DNA of 64,000 bases from Trichosporon coremiiforme (Eukaryota; Basidiomycota; Tremellomycetes; Trichosporonales; Trichosporonaceae). Below, one piece after another: positions 31,701 through 41,652 of this stretch. Position numbers and translations under genes: made by a program. Under the pieces are notes generated by a model, which was not told the DNA's origin, ran no database searches, and was given only the letters and a program-made list of their open reading frames with translations. Location: assembly GCA_039545355.1 (NCBI GenBank), contig BCJJ01000011.1:1086851-1150850 (forward strand). Direction: 5' to 3'. Each line of letters opens with the position of its first letter. The first letter of the stretch is position 1.

Positions 31701-34318
31701 TTAGTACTCCGCAATCGGGATCATCTTTCCGACAGTGGGACGGCGGCGCTTGCTCTGCGCAACGGCGCTCGGCGTGCCGACATCGAAGTAGCCGAAACCA
31801 CCGATGTAGTCGTCCTCCTCCTCGAGGACGGCCGACTCGTCGCCGCCATCGCGCTCGTGGTCACTGAGACGACGGCCGGTCTTGGCGTCGCGCATGACAC
31901 CAGAGTGGTCCATGAACGCCTGAGGGCGCTCGTTGGCCTCACGCCAGAGCTGGATGATGAGCTGGCGGACCTCGAGCAGGTACGCCTGCAGCGTCTTGAG
32001 AAGACGGCGAGTCTGCAGGTGCTTGGACGACATGCACACGTTGATCGCCTCGTCCTTGATGATGTAACCGATACCATAGCCCTCGGGGGTGACGGGGCCG
32101 AATCCGAAGAGGCGGAGCGCGGGGTTACCACAGTTCGAGGTCGAGAGAACCGAGGCGCCAAGGGTGCCGTAGCCGGGGTCGCGGAACAGCTCGGGAACCT
32201 TGGGCGGCTTCTCGCCACGCTCGCGGGCGGCGGCGATGTCGCGCTGAATGAGCGAGTGCATGGCGTAGAGGTGACGGTCCTGGCCCATGCCCGACGAACA
32301 CTCGCGCGTAAGCACAGTGTGGCGCTTGCAGGCGTCGCGGAGAGCCTGGATCTTCTCAGAGGGGGTGGCAGTCTCTGAGCAGAAGGTCTTGACAAAGTGC
32401 ACACTCTCGCGCTGGACAGTACGGATAGCCTCGGTACGACCGTGCAAGAAGGTCTTAGTCATCGCGGGCTCGTAGGTCGACTCGACGCGGCCGTACAGGT
32501 TGTAGTAGGCAGCCTGGAACGCCATCTGGACGAAGGCATCGGGCGAGAAGCCGTGGCGCTTGATAAAGTTGGCACCGTAGCCGCGGAACTCGAGCGCCTT
32601 GCTGTCGTTCTGACAGATAAGGTCCGAAATACGGGTCTCGGCGAAGCGCACACCCTGCTTGAGGTCAGGAGTGAGAGCCCACTCAAGCTTCTTGGGCTTG
32701 GTGTCCGCCTCAGTCTCGACATCGTCGGGCTCGCGAGGAGTCTTCGAGTTCTTGGCGAACGGCGACATCTTGGCCTTGAAGAGCGAAGGAGTCGAGGGAT
32801 TGATCGACTTGGCGAAGAGCAGGACGAGCTCGGTGAAAACGTCGGCAGCGTAACGGAGGACGGTGTGGCCGTCAACACCGGTGTGCTCGAAGTTGACTCC
32901 GGCCTCACCGTTCGAGCAAACAATGATCTGCAGCTTGTCGTACCAGCGGTTGGTGCAAGTGCCGACCTGGGTGCCGTGCTCGAGACGGTAACCACCGCAC
33001 AGGAAGTTGCCACAGAGCTCGCCAAGGTCCGCGGGCTCGGCGTCGTCGAGGCACACAACGAACAGGGCCGACTCGACGATAGCGAGCGACTTGGCGTTGC
33101 GCTTGTTCGACTCACGCAGCTCATCGCGGAGGCTCGACCAGATCTTACGGTTCTCAGTGGTCAGGATACCGACAGCGCTCTGGGCAGTCTCGGTGACGGG
33201 AATCTTGTCGGCATCGGCGACGATACCCTGGAGGTTGGTCAGGATCTCGCGGTCCGAGAGCATGGGACGGTTCTTTGAGTCAAGCACATCGAACCAGTAG
33301 AACTGGCCACGGCGGAGGACGACAATGTGACGCGAGTCGTCGTAGGTCTCCATGCGACAACCCATGTCGGTCGGGACACGGCACGAGGCGAAGAGGCGCT
33401 CGTACTGGTCCATGTCGAGCGGGGTGCCACGGATGTTGTCGGCCTTGAGCTGACCGGTACGGAGGTCATGGATGAAGGCCAGGGACGAGAGGATGAGGGA
33501 CGCAGCACGCGACAGCTGAGGGTCGTTCCTGGGAGTGACATCCGACGAAAGCACGAAGAAGGGGTTGAGCGAGAGCACGACCGAGTCCTGGTGGGAGAGG
33601 TACGACTCGTCTGTGGTGGGATTAGCATGGGTGGGACGCTGATACATGAATTCAGTGGCTTGGCAGGACAGCGATGTCACCCGCTCGGTCCGCCCCGGCC
33701 TTCTGGTGCGGTGACCCGCATCCGTTTTAACCGAGGCGTGATTACCAGGGTAGCCGGTCACATGACCTTGCAGCCGAGCTACCGGTCATGCACGAGCAAG
33801 GGAAGGCCGATCATTTCCTAACCATGCCGACGAGCGTGCTCATGCATGTGGAACTGCCGCCGCCGCCGCCGTTGCCGGGTCTGCTAGGGCAGTGCAATGT
33901 ACTCACACCAGAACTCCTCGATGTAGCTGTCGACGCCTTGCGCGTACTCCTCCAGGCGAGCCTGCCACTTGTCACCTTCGCCGCTCTCGATGAATTCCTT
34001 GACAATCTCCTTGGTCTGCTCGTGCTCATCCTGGTCCTGCAGGCCCTCGAGCGCACGCAGGTAGCGCGACATTGAGTCACGCAGACTGGGGACGGGGAGC
34101 TTGGGCAGGTCGGCGCGGTACAGCGAGCTGATACCGACCTTGGAGTTGCGGCGGGTTCGAGGCGTCAGAGCTCCAGGAGGGATGGGCGGCGAGGTCGAGA
34201 GCGAGCCGTTGGGCTCAATCGAAGTGCGGCCATTGATGGTGAGGTGGTCGATGTTCTTCTTCGCCTCGGCACGGATGGCCTCCGGGCTGGGCGAGTTGAG
34301 ACCGTTGGAGTTGGCCAT
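31701..34318 (-). CDS. carnitine O-acetyltransferase, cytosolic/YAT-type
   Basis: It transfers acetyl groups between CoA and carnitine for acetyl-unit transport. Exon 1 (33907-34318) and exon 2 (31701-33610) are joined by a 296-nt intron, giving 773 aa; the junction EFW|YESYLSHQ restores the family's WW/WYDSAYL-type motif. The choline/carnitine acyltransferase marks are LPKLPVPSLRDSMSRYL near residue 70, SVVLSLNPFF, the catalytic-His segment NFEHTGVDGHTVLRYAADVF, GQDRHLYAMHSLI, and FGFGPVTPEGYGIGYIIKDE near the C-terminus. A long Pro/Ser insert lies at the N-terminus. It ends in PIAEY, without a peroxisomal SKL-type signal, and lacks a presequence, so a cytosolic or outer-membrane form (yeast Yat1/Yat2 type) is more likely than the Cat2 type. 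Confidence 0.92.
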
Positions 34319-35533
34319 CGCGAAACACTTAAGATCGGCGGTGTCGGCGGCGGTAGAGGGAAGACGACGAGGGCCTTAGTTGAGTGTGCGAATGGAGTCT
34401 GGAATGAACTCTGGAACGCTTCTTAGTGGGACAGCGCTGTGTGCGTTGGTGCGTGTGCTGAGCGGTGAAAGTGTGTGGGAGAGAGACAAGCTAGAAGTGT
34501 GCAGTGCCGGTGCTCTTAAGGAGACAGGAGAGTGGAGGGCAGTGGAGTAACTACGAGTGCTATGCGTGCGGTACGGGCAGATGAGCCGGTTGGTAACAGT
34601 CGCTGGAGTGACAGGGGCAGAAAGTGGTCAGCCAGTCACGGAGCTTGTGTTAGGCGGTTGGAGGCGGGGGGTCGGGGGGGTCTGGGCAGTCTAACAGTCG
34701 TGGTTAGGCATGGCGTCGAGGCGTAGGAGGGGATGATGGAGTAACAGTGATGGGCAGGATGGGTGCAGTGCAGTTTGTCCGGCGGGTTATTTTATGTCGT
34801 GAGGGACTGAAGGGTAGAATGGCAGATGAGTGGCGCGTGATTGGGTGGGGGACCAAGCGATGACATGCGGCAGTGGATTGGGAGGGTGGACACCCACGGG
34901 GTCAGGTCCCGCCTAAGTCGGCTCTTGGGCCTGCGTCCGGCTGCGTCAGGCTGCGATGCTCAAGCGTTAGCCTGAGATCCCAGGGTGTGAAGAGGGACGA
35001 CGAGGGGCCTCGGTACCAGCGAGTGCGGGGTCATCTGCCGCCTGTGCCGCCTGTGCCGCCTGTGCCGCCTGTGCCGCTGCGGTGCCGGATGCTGGTAATC
35101 ACGTTCCTGGCGCCAATCTATACCCGGGCTCATGCGCCCTGCTGCCCTCTTGGCTTTGTTTCCATATGACACCGAGAAATGCTCTCTACCAGCTACCAGG
35201 GAGATAGATTCCCCGAATTGTCCTCTGGTCCTCATTGGCCACCGTCTTCGTCATCACTCCACCCCCTGCCCTCGTCTCCCTCCTCGACCGCTTCCCCCGC
35301 CCTCCCCTGGCACCTCCCCCGCTCCGGGTCTGCTGCAACCTCGCCAGCCTCGCTATCTGCGTAACGGCGTGTACCTGGCCGTCTTCCCCCCCCTCTGCTC
35401 TGTGCTCTGTCTTGGCGGACTGTCTGGTTGACCCCGAATTCCAGAATCCTCGACATCCACAGCCAGCCCCTTGGAACCAACCTCGCTAATCCCTCCCGGT
35501 TACTTGCTTCCTCGCCTCTATCGTTACTACTCA
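34319..35533. other. 1.2-kb divergent region, carnitine acetyltransferase and ANCHR-like gene
   Basis: No coding frame is supported. G-rich runs near 34666-34681 and a 9-bp minisatellite at 35041-35076 are present. The last 300 bases are C/T-rich like a leader for the plus-strand gene. Confidence 0.5.
35041..35076. repeat. minisatellite, 9-bp unit CCTGTGCCG x4
   Basis: Four exact head-to-tail copies of CCTGTGCCG are followed by a decayed copy. The repeat is non-coding and lies in a divergent promoter region. Confidence 0.85.
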
Positions 35534-36843
35534 ATGTTTCCAGCGGACCCAGACGCCGAGCTGTTGGCCCGCTTCGCCGCCCTCAAGGCGCCCGCGGCAG
35601 CCCCCGGGTCAACCGACTCTGCACTGGCTGCAGCGAAAGCAGCCGCAGACGCCGAGGACGCCTTCCTCGATCGTATAGCGAGGGGTGACGATCCGTCGGG
35701 GAATCTGTCCCAGTCCAGCGACCACTCAGCCAGCCCAGCCAAACCTCCACCTCCACCGTCCAGTCATCCCTCCTCGTCATTGGCCAACAGCCAAGCCGTG
35801 TCTGGCTCCGGAGGAGTTGACCATGTCCCGCCGTGCACAGGCGAGCCGGGCACAGACGAGCCGGATGCACAGGGTGGCGGCGCAGCCGGGCCAGGCGACG
35901 ACGACGGCTCGCTGCTCAGCGCGATTCGAAATTCCTTGCAGCCGGGCCAAACCACCCAGGATACTCCATTTTCGAATGCCTCGACCTCTGGCGGCACTCA
36001 TCCCCGCGGTGATCGCGGTGATCGCGGCACAGGTGCCCCTGACGAGGATGTGATAGCAGCACTGCGGAGAGATTTGGATCCGGAGAACGACCGCAGGCGC
36101 GACCTGTCGCTCGAGATCAACGACGCGCTCAAGGTGGCCGACGGAGCCAGGCGCAGGGCGTCCCTGTCGCGTGACCGTGCATCGGAGGGCCCAGAGGATG
36201 ATACGGATGAACCAGAGGAGACAGAGGACGAGATCATCCAGCGTGCCCTCGAGGAGGCACGCCTCGAGGCGCAAACCGAGTCGGCTGCCGCTAAGCAGCG
36301 TCATGACGACAGTGGTGGCGGCAGTGATGACGGAGACGAAGCCGCGGCCGCTACCTCGACCGACCTTGGGAGTGCGACGACGAGCTCTGGCGACGGCGCC
36401 GCGGCGCTGCTGAGCCTTCCGTCGCTGTCGTCGCTCCCCGACCCGCCCAGCGATGACGCACCCCTCAGCGCCGAAGAGCAGGCGCGCATGGCAGCCCTGC
36501 TTGGGCTGAAGGGCCCGAGCACATTCCCGGCGGCACCGAAGAAGGCGCCGGGCGATGGGCCGGGGCCCGCACCCACGTCCTTCCCAGGTATGGACGGGGC
36601 ACGCGATGCGGACCTCGACAGTTGGTGTGGTGAGTGTATCAGCGGTGATATGAGCATATGAGCTGCGATGATGAGAACGACCAGCTGACATCAGGCATCT
36701 GCAACAAGGATGCGACCGTCCAGTGCACAGACTGTGACGGCGAGCTGTACTGCGGCGCGTGCTGGAAGGAGCACCACGAGGAGGATCCAGACCACCGCGG
36801 AAAGAAGTTTGTGTGGAACAAGCCGAGGCCGCAGGCGCAGTAA
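35534..36843 (+). CDS. ANCHR/ZFYVE19-like abscission checkpoint protein (no FYVE domain)
   Basis: Human ANCHR holds Vps4 with the chromosomal passenger complex to delay abscission. Two exons (35534-36629, 36695-36843) give 414 aa. The C-terminus has the paired-zinc B-box-like domain CGICNKDATVQCTDCDGELY plus CGACWKEHH, aligning with the human C-terminus (CICNEDATLRCAGCDGDLFC). DAELLARFAALK at residue 6 matches the MIM1-type motif LARLAALK that binds the Vps4 MIT domain. EDEIIQRALEEARLEAQ (about 230) resembles the DEDEETAIQRVLQQL region. The long linkers are Ser/Asp/Ala-rich and disordered. The N-terminal FYVE finger of the animal protein is absent. I chose the ATG at 35534 because the frame above it has no ATG. 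The splice restores the first Cys-x-x-Cys of the zinc site, so the model is good. Confidence 0.82.
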
Positions 36844-36992
36844 CTTTGCTCCGCCACCCGAGCATCTATGGGCATAATACAACAGCAACAGCTACAGAAG
36901 AAACAGAAGGCAGCTACCAGTAGACGATCTAGAGAAACACAATGCATGGTATATAGTCTAAGCAACTCCGTCTAACACGCCTGCCACAGCAT

Positions 36993-39912
36993 CTACTTGC
37001 CGCCCTTGCGCATCTTCCTCTTCCTTCCAATCATGGATCCCAGCTTGGAGCCGAGCTTGTCGTCCTTCGGCGTTCCAGTGATCTGGTCCTTGGCGGAGGA
37101 GTTGGCCGAGCTACGCTTCTTCTCGTCCCTAGGTCCCTTGTTCATGTTTCCTCTCGGCTTCCTCGGGCCCTTCTTCTCACCCTTGTCGCCCCTGTCCCTC
37201 CTCTCCTTCTTGTCATCGGCGGTACGCGGTCGCTTAGCGGGGCTCTGCTGTCCCTGTCCCTCATCATCCGAGTCGGCAGCAGGGCGTTTCGGATTCTTCT
37301 GCCTGTCACTGCGGCGCTTGACGACCTGGGCGTTCTCGACCGAGAACTCGATGAGGAGCGTCTTGCCTCCGCGCAGGGGGGCGGCGCGGTCGTCGCCCTC
37401 GTTGATGCGCTCGTTGATCGTCTTCAGGCGCGCCTTCACCTCCTCGTTCTCGGGCTTGTCCTTTGCCTGCTTCTCCGCGCGCTCCTTCAGATCCTTCAGC
37501 TCCTCCGTCCACCAGCTCCAGAGCAGCTTGCCGACGGCGGCATTGTTGTTCGCCCACCGGAGAACCTTGAGCGCGTCCTTGTGCGAACGCAGCTCCAGGA
37601 ATCCGTAGCCGCGAGAGCGGCCCGAACCAGTAACGGGGTCGGGCTTCTCGGCACTCCGCACGACCTTGGACTGCACGACGGCCGTCTGGCGCTCGCCCCG
37701 CTTCTTGCTCCGTCCCTCCAGCGCGGCGGACATGGTGTCGTCCGCCTCCTCGTGGCGCGCGAGCCCCTCGCGCTCCCCAGCCTTGACCTCATCATCGAAC
37801 GCGCGCACGGCATGGATAGCGAGCCGCTTCAGTCCGCGATCAGTGACAAAGAGCGGGAGCTGGCGCACCGACAGACGCGTCTTGGAGATATAAAGCGCAG
37901 GGTTGGAGCGGAGGAGCGCCTTGCGCGCGCCAAAGGCCGCTTGCCGCCTCTCGACCTCGGCGGGGGGCATGGAAGCGGCCGCGGGCGAGTTGGGGAACAC
38001 GACACCCTCGCGCATCAGGTACGTGTTCCTCTTGTCGCCCTTTTCGCGCGCGCGCTCCGCGTCCTCCTTCAGGTTCCCGGCCTGCTCGCGCGTCACGGCG
38101 CGCGAGACGGCGAGCGTGCGGCCGTGCAGCACCAGCTTGGCCGCCAGCTGCGCCGAGGGGTCGGCCTGCAGCACCGACGGGAGCGCGAAGGGGTTCTTCT
38201 TCTCGCCGAGAGGCATGGCGTTGGCTCCAGTCTCGCGAGCAACGCGCTCCGCCTCCTTGATTGCGTTGTCGGCGTGCTCGGTGTTCCAGAAACAGACGAA
38301 TCCGGTGCCGCGGGATCGGCCCGTGGCGCGGTCCATCGTGATACGCGCGTAGCGGATGGGGCCGAAGGCGCGGAACAGCTGGCCGAGCTCCTGCTCCGTC
38401 GCCTCGAAGGGGAGGTTGCGCACGAAGACGGTCGCGCCGACGTCGGTGGTCGGGAGAGAGGGCTTGACGGGCTCATCCTCCTCGTCATCCTCGTCGGAAG
38501 CCTCCTCATCGTCCTCCTCCTCGTCGGACTCGCCAACCTCAGCACCTTCAGCGTCAGCCATGCTGACGTCGCCCTCCTCCTCGTCCTCCTCGTCAGATTC
38601 GTCGCTGTCCGAGTCCGAACCGCTGTCAGAGCTGCTTCCCGACGAGCTTTCGCTGTCCGAGTCACTGTCAGTGATGTTTCCTGCGTCCTCGGGCTTGCTC
38701 TCCTCCTTCTTCTCCTCAGAGCCCTGCGTCTTGTCCCACTTGTCCTTGCTCAGCGCCCAGTCCACGGCAACGGGACGGCCATCGCCGAGCGTCTCGGTCG
38801 CCTTCTTGGCCAATCGGCCCGCCTTGCCCTTCGCGACACCGGCGTCGAGGGCGCGCTTGATCGGCTGCCCGTTGATGGCGGCCATGGCGCGCTCGGCGTC
38901 CTTCTTGACCATGAACCAAACGAAGGCGAATCCACGGGCACGCGGGGGCGCGTTGGGGAGCTTCGAGGGGGCGGTCGGGAGATCGATGCTGACGATGGGG
39001 CCGAAGGGGAGGAAGGTCGCGCGCAGGTCGGCCTCGGTCGTCTCCCACGCGAGGTTGCGGACGATGAGACGGCCGGCGTGCGAGACGGCACCCTCACCCT
39101 TGGACGAGAGCTTCTCGGCACGCTTCTTGAGCACAGCAGAGAGGAGGGAGCCCTTGTACACGTGTCCGTGGAGCTTGGAAACAGCCTTGACGGCGTCCCC
39201 GTGAGTGGGGAAGACAACGTTGGCAGTGTCCGCCTCACCCTCGACCGGGTACTCCAGCTCCGCCTTCGCGTTCACCTTGCGGATCTTCTTCCACAGCACA
39301 GCCTTCGTCAGGTCGCCCGGAAGTCCGGTCACGATGAGCGTTCGGATCGCATTCGGGTCGCTGTTCGTGTTGTCGTCGGCCGTCACGCGGGCAGTCTTCT
39401 TCGGTCGCTCGACAGCCGCCATCTCACGTCCGGGCTGAGGTCAGCTTCCTTCCTCGACAACTGAAGCTGCGCTACTCCTGCGACACGATAGCCCTGCAGG
39501 GATCTTCAGATACCATAGAAGTCATCGTTTAGAAGTACAGAGCAGCCTTAAGACTCACCTTCTTGTCGGCCCAGGAGACCCTGATCTTCCTTCCCTTGTC
39601 ACCGAACGCACCGCCGTCGAGCTCAGCAAGGGCCCGCTCCGCGTCCTCACGCATAGCGTACGTGACGTATCCGACACCCTTCGACTTGCCCGTCTCCTTG
39701 TCCGTCGCGACGAAACCATGGCGAATCGGTCCGATGAACGAGAAGTGTGTGACCAGGTCGGTGCTGGTAGCATTGTAAGGGAGGGAGCTCACGAAGAGCG
39801 TAGCGTTCGCCTCAGCCTTGGACTGGCGCTTGGGCTTGCCGGCCGGCGTGGCGGGAGCCGAGGACCCAGCCTCGTTGTCGAAAGCGATGAAGTCCGCCTC
39901 GTTGTCTGCCAT
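36993..39912 (-). CDS. NOP4: nucleolar multi-RRM protein Nop4/RBM28
   Basis: Nop4 is an essential nucleolar factor for 27S pre-rRNA processing and 60S assembly. Exon 1 (39559-39912) encodes an acidic start and RRM1 (TLFVSSLPYNATSTDLVTHF, then KGVGYVTYAM), ending ADKK. A 124-nt intron joins in phase to exon 2 (36993-39434), reading PGREMAAVERPKK. Together they make 931 aa. Further RRMs: LIVTGLPGDL (about 150), RLIVRNLAWETTEADL with RGFAFVWF (about 240), and TVFVRNLPFEATEQEL with GTGFVCF (about 450). A last divergent RRM near SRGYGFLELRSHKDALKVLR follows (about 720). An acidic Ser/Asp/Glu stretch lies between RRM3 and RRM4 (about 375-440), and the C-terminal 120 residues are Lys/Arg-rich. Reading exon 2 alone would lose RRM1. 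Its start is 268 bp from that of the mitoribosomal gene. Confidence 0.94.
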
Positions 39913-40016
39913 TGCGTCGTCGATACAGGCAGCTGAATGCAGCAAACAGACGTAAATATTGCCCTCTAGGCCGGGGTGGACACACAGAACTTCATGACTT
40001 CAGAAATCTCGGGCGG

Positions 40017-40043
40017 CACGTGACCAAAACACCCCACCACGTG
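40017..40043. promoter_or_regulatory. two CACGTG E-boxes in the NOP4/MRPS12 divergent promoter
   Basis: CACGTG occurs at 40017-40022 and 40038-40043, 15 bp apart, in the 268-bp gap between the two start codons. Their place midway between two expressed genes suggests a shared bHLH (Cbf1-type) site. The role is inferred. Confidence 0.4.
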
Positions 40044-40180
40044 GGATAACTCACCCACGATTGCACTTTTTGAAAGTGTTCGGGACGGACGAGCAGCGAG
40101 AGAAGTGCGCAAAGTCGAGCAGGACGCTCCGAAATTGCGTAGCGAGCTCGCTTGTCACTACCTGCACCACACCGCACACC

Positions 40181-41244
40181 ATGTTCCGCGTCAACGCCCT
40201 CGCGGCGTCGTTCCGCGCCCTCTCCGTGCGGCCTGTCGCCTCCTCGTCCCGCCTCGTCCTCCCCGCCAAGCCGGCCGCGTTCTCGACTTCGGCTCCCCTC
40301 GGCCTCACCGCGAACCAGCGTTAGTGTCCTCAGTGCGGGCTTCTCGGTCCTTTCCTCCTCTCTTTTCGACCTACCCTGTTCTGTCATGACAGCAGAGGCT
40401 TCGTAGGAGAAGGGCTCGGCGGGAAGTCCTCCGCTCAAGCTACGGTCGCCTTCGCATAGCTAACCCACAGTCATCCGCGGAGACCGTAAGCACAAGACGA
40501 AGCAGTCCAAGGCGCCGCTGCTCGAGGGCTGCCCGCAGAAGAAGGGTGTCGTGTCCAAGGTCTACACGACCAAGCCGCGTAAGCCCAACTCGGCCGTGCG
40601 TAAGGTGTGCCGTGTCAAGCTCTCCACCGGAAAGTCGACCATCGCCTACATTCCGGGAGAAGGACACAACCTCCAGGAGCACCAGGTCGTTCTTATTCGT
40701 GGTGGAAGGACGAAGGATCTTCCGGGTATCCGGTGAGTAGTAGTGTGCTTGGGCGTTGTGGGGAAAGCAGCGGAGAACACCACAAGCAGCCGGGCGAACG
40801 ACACGACGAGCGAGTCGACCGCAAGTGCGGCCCTTGTGCCGCACGGAGCAACGCGTTAGAGGATCGTTATCGCACCACGATGTCCAAGTCTGAGCTCTTT
40901 GCGGAGCAGCAGCCATCTCAGAGAAAACCTGCCGATGGCGCTGTTCCAACAGGCAACATGTCGCGCAGCGAGCATCAACATCGCGCTCGCTATCATGATA
41001 CTCTCTGCCTGATCGACTTCCTTTTCTCCTCATATCTGTCGAGTGCTTGTTTGCCCCTACTTTGTGTGGTCATCACGACTCTCAACTCCATTTCCGAGCT
41101 CTAAGCCACCCAAGCTTCTCGTTTTCCCTGCGATACAGGCTGACTCCCAGTTACAAGGTCGTCCGTGGTGCGCTCGACCTGCCTGGTGTCGCGGGCCGCA
41201 CGTCTTCGCGCTCCAAGTACGGCGCCAAGAAGCCCAAGGCCTAG
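40181..41244 (+). CDS. MRPS12: mitochondrial ribosomal protein uS12m
   Basis: It is part of the decoding centre of the mitochondrial small subunit. Three exons (40181-40319, 40471-40732, 41139-41244) give 168 aa. The first 45 residues are an Arg/Ser/Ala-rich presequence without acidic residues ([20 protein letters not shown]). Exon 2 carries the universal S12 core: [44 protein letters not shown] with the PNSA loop, and [19 protein letters not shown]. Exon 3 ends with [16 protein letters not shown] and [11 protein letters not shown]. The first splice restores NQL before IRG, as in bacterial and mitochondrial S12. The second intron is 406 nt, far above the local norm, and holds a perfect 7-bp hairpin. 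Confidence 0.95.
40825..40844 (+). other. perfect hairpin in intron 2 of MRPS12
   Basis: GTGCGGC and GCCGCAC form a 7-bp, almost all-GC stem around a six-base loop, inside an unusually long intron. It could bind protein in the pre-mRNA, for example in autoregulation as known for some ribosomal-protein introns, or be chance in GC-rich DNA. Confidence 0.4.
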
Positions 41245-41652
41245 GCTTAGACGTGCTTAGACGTAATAGTGTAGTTCTCTGGATTCCCCCTCATACGATT
41301 CGCTTCCCGCAATGCATTTCCATAACCATTCTGACGCTGCTGTGTTCGATGCGCGCAAAGGTTTGTCAGGACTGAGAGAGACAGCTGTTAGCTGCCCAAG
41401 TTGGTCACCTTCGCTGCCCGCTTTGTACCGGTCATCTGTCACCTGGAGAGCACTGGCACAATCAGTTGCAGATGAGGCCGATGTCAATGCAGGCCCCGCG
41501 ACTCTTTGTTTGTGTGCCCTCCGTGTGTTATCGGTGTGGCAATCTGATGTGGCAGGATCAACGACCAGGCACAACATTACTGCAGCGGACTGATACGCAG
41601 CTCGATGTTCGGAATATCTATATGCATGCTCTACTCTAACAACTTAAGAAGC
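41245..41652. other. convergent spacer, MRPS12 and SSZ1
   Basis: This holds the two 3' UTRs. No coding frame is supported and no strong hairpin was seen. Confidence 0.5.

Noticed and set aside
33611..33761. Longer 5' reading of carnitine acetyltransferase exon 2 as the protein start
   Set aside because: The first exon at 33907-34318 carries the conserved N-terminal motif and joins in phase at the family's WYxSxYL site; the extra stretch is intron.
35471..35533. 21-residue N-terminal extension of the ANCHR-like protein
   Set aside because: It would start with TTG, not ATG; the ATG at 35534 directly precedes the conserved motif.
36001..36027. GATCGCGGT direct repeat as a regulatory repeat
   Set aside because: It lies inside the ANCHR-like coding exon and encodes a short Gly/Asp/Arg repeat in a disordered linker.
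39529..39912. Separate short single-RRM protein gene next to NOP4
   Set aside because: Its donor splices in phase to the larger frame and supplies RRM1 expected for Nop4/RBM28, so it is exon 1 of that gene.
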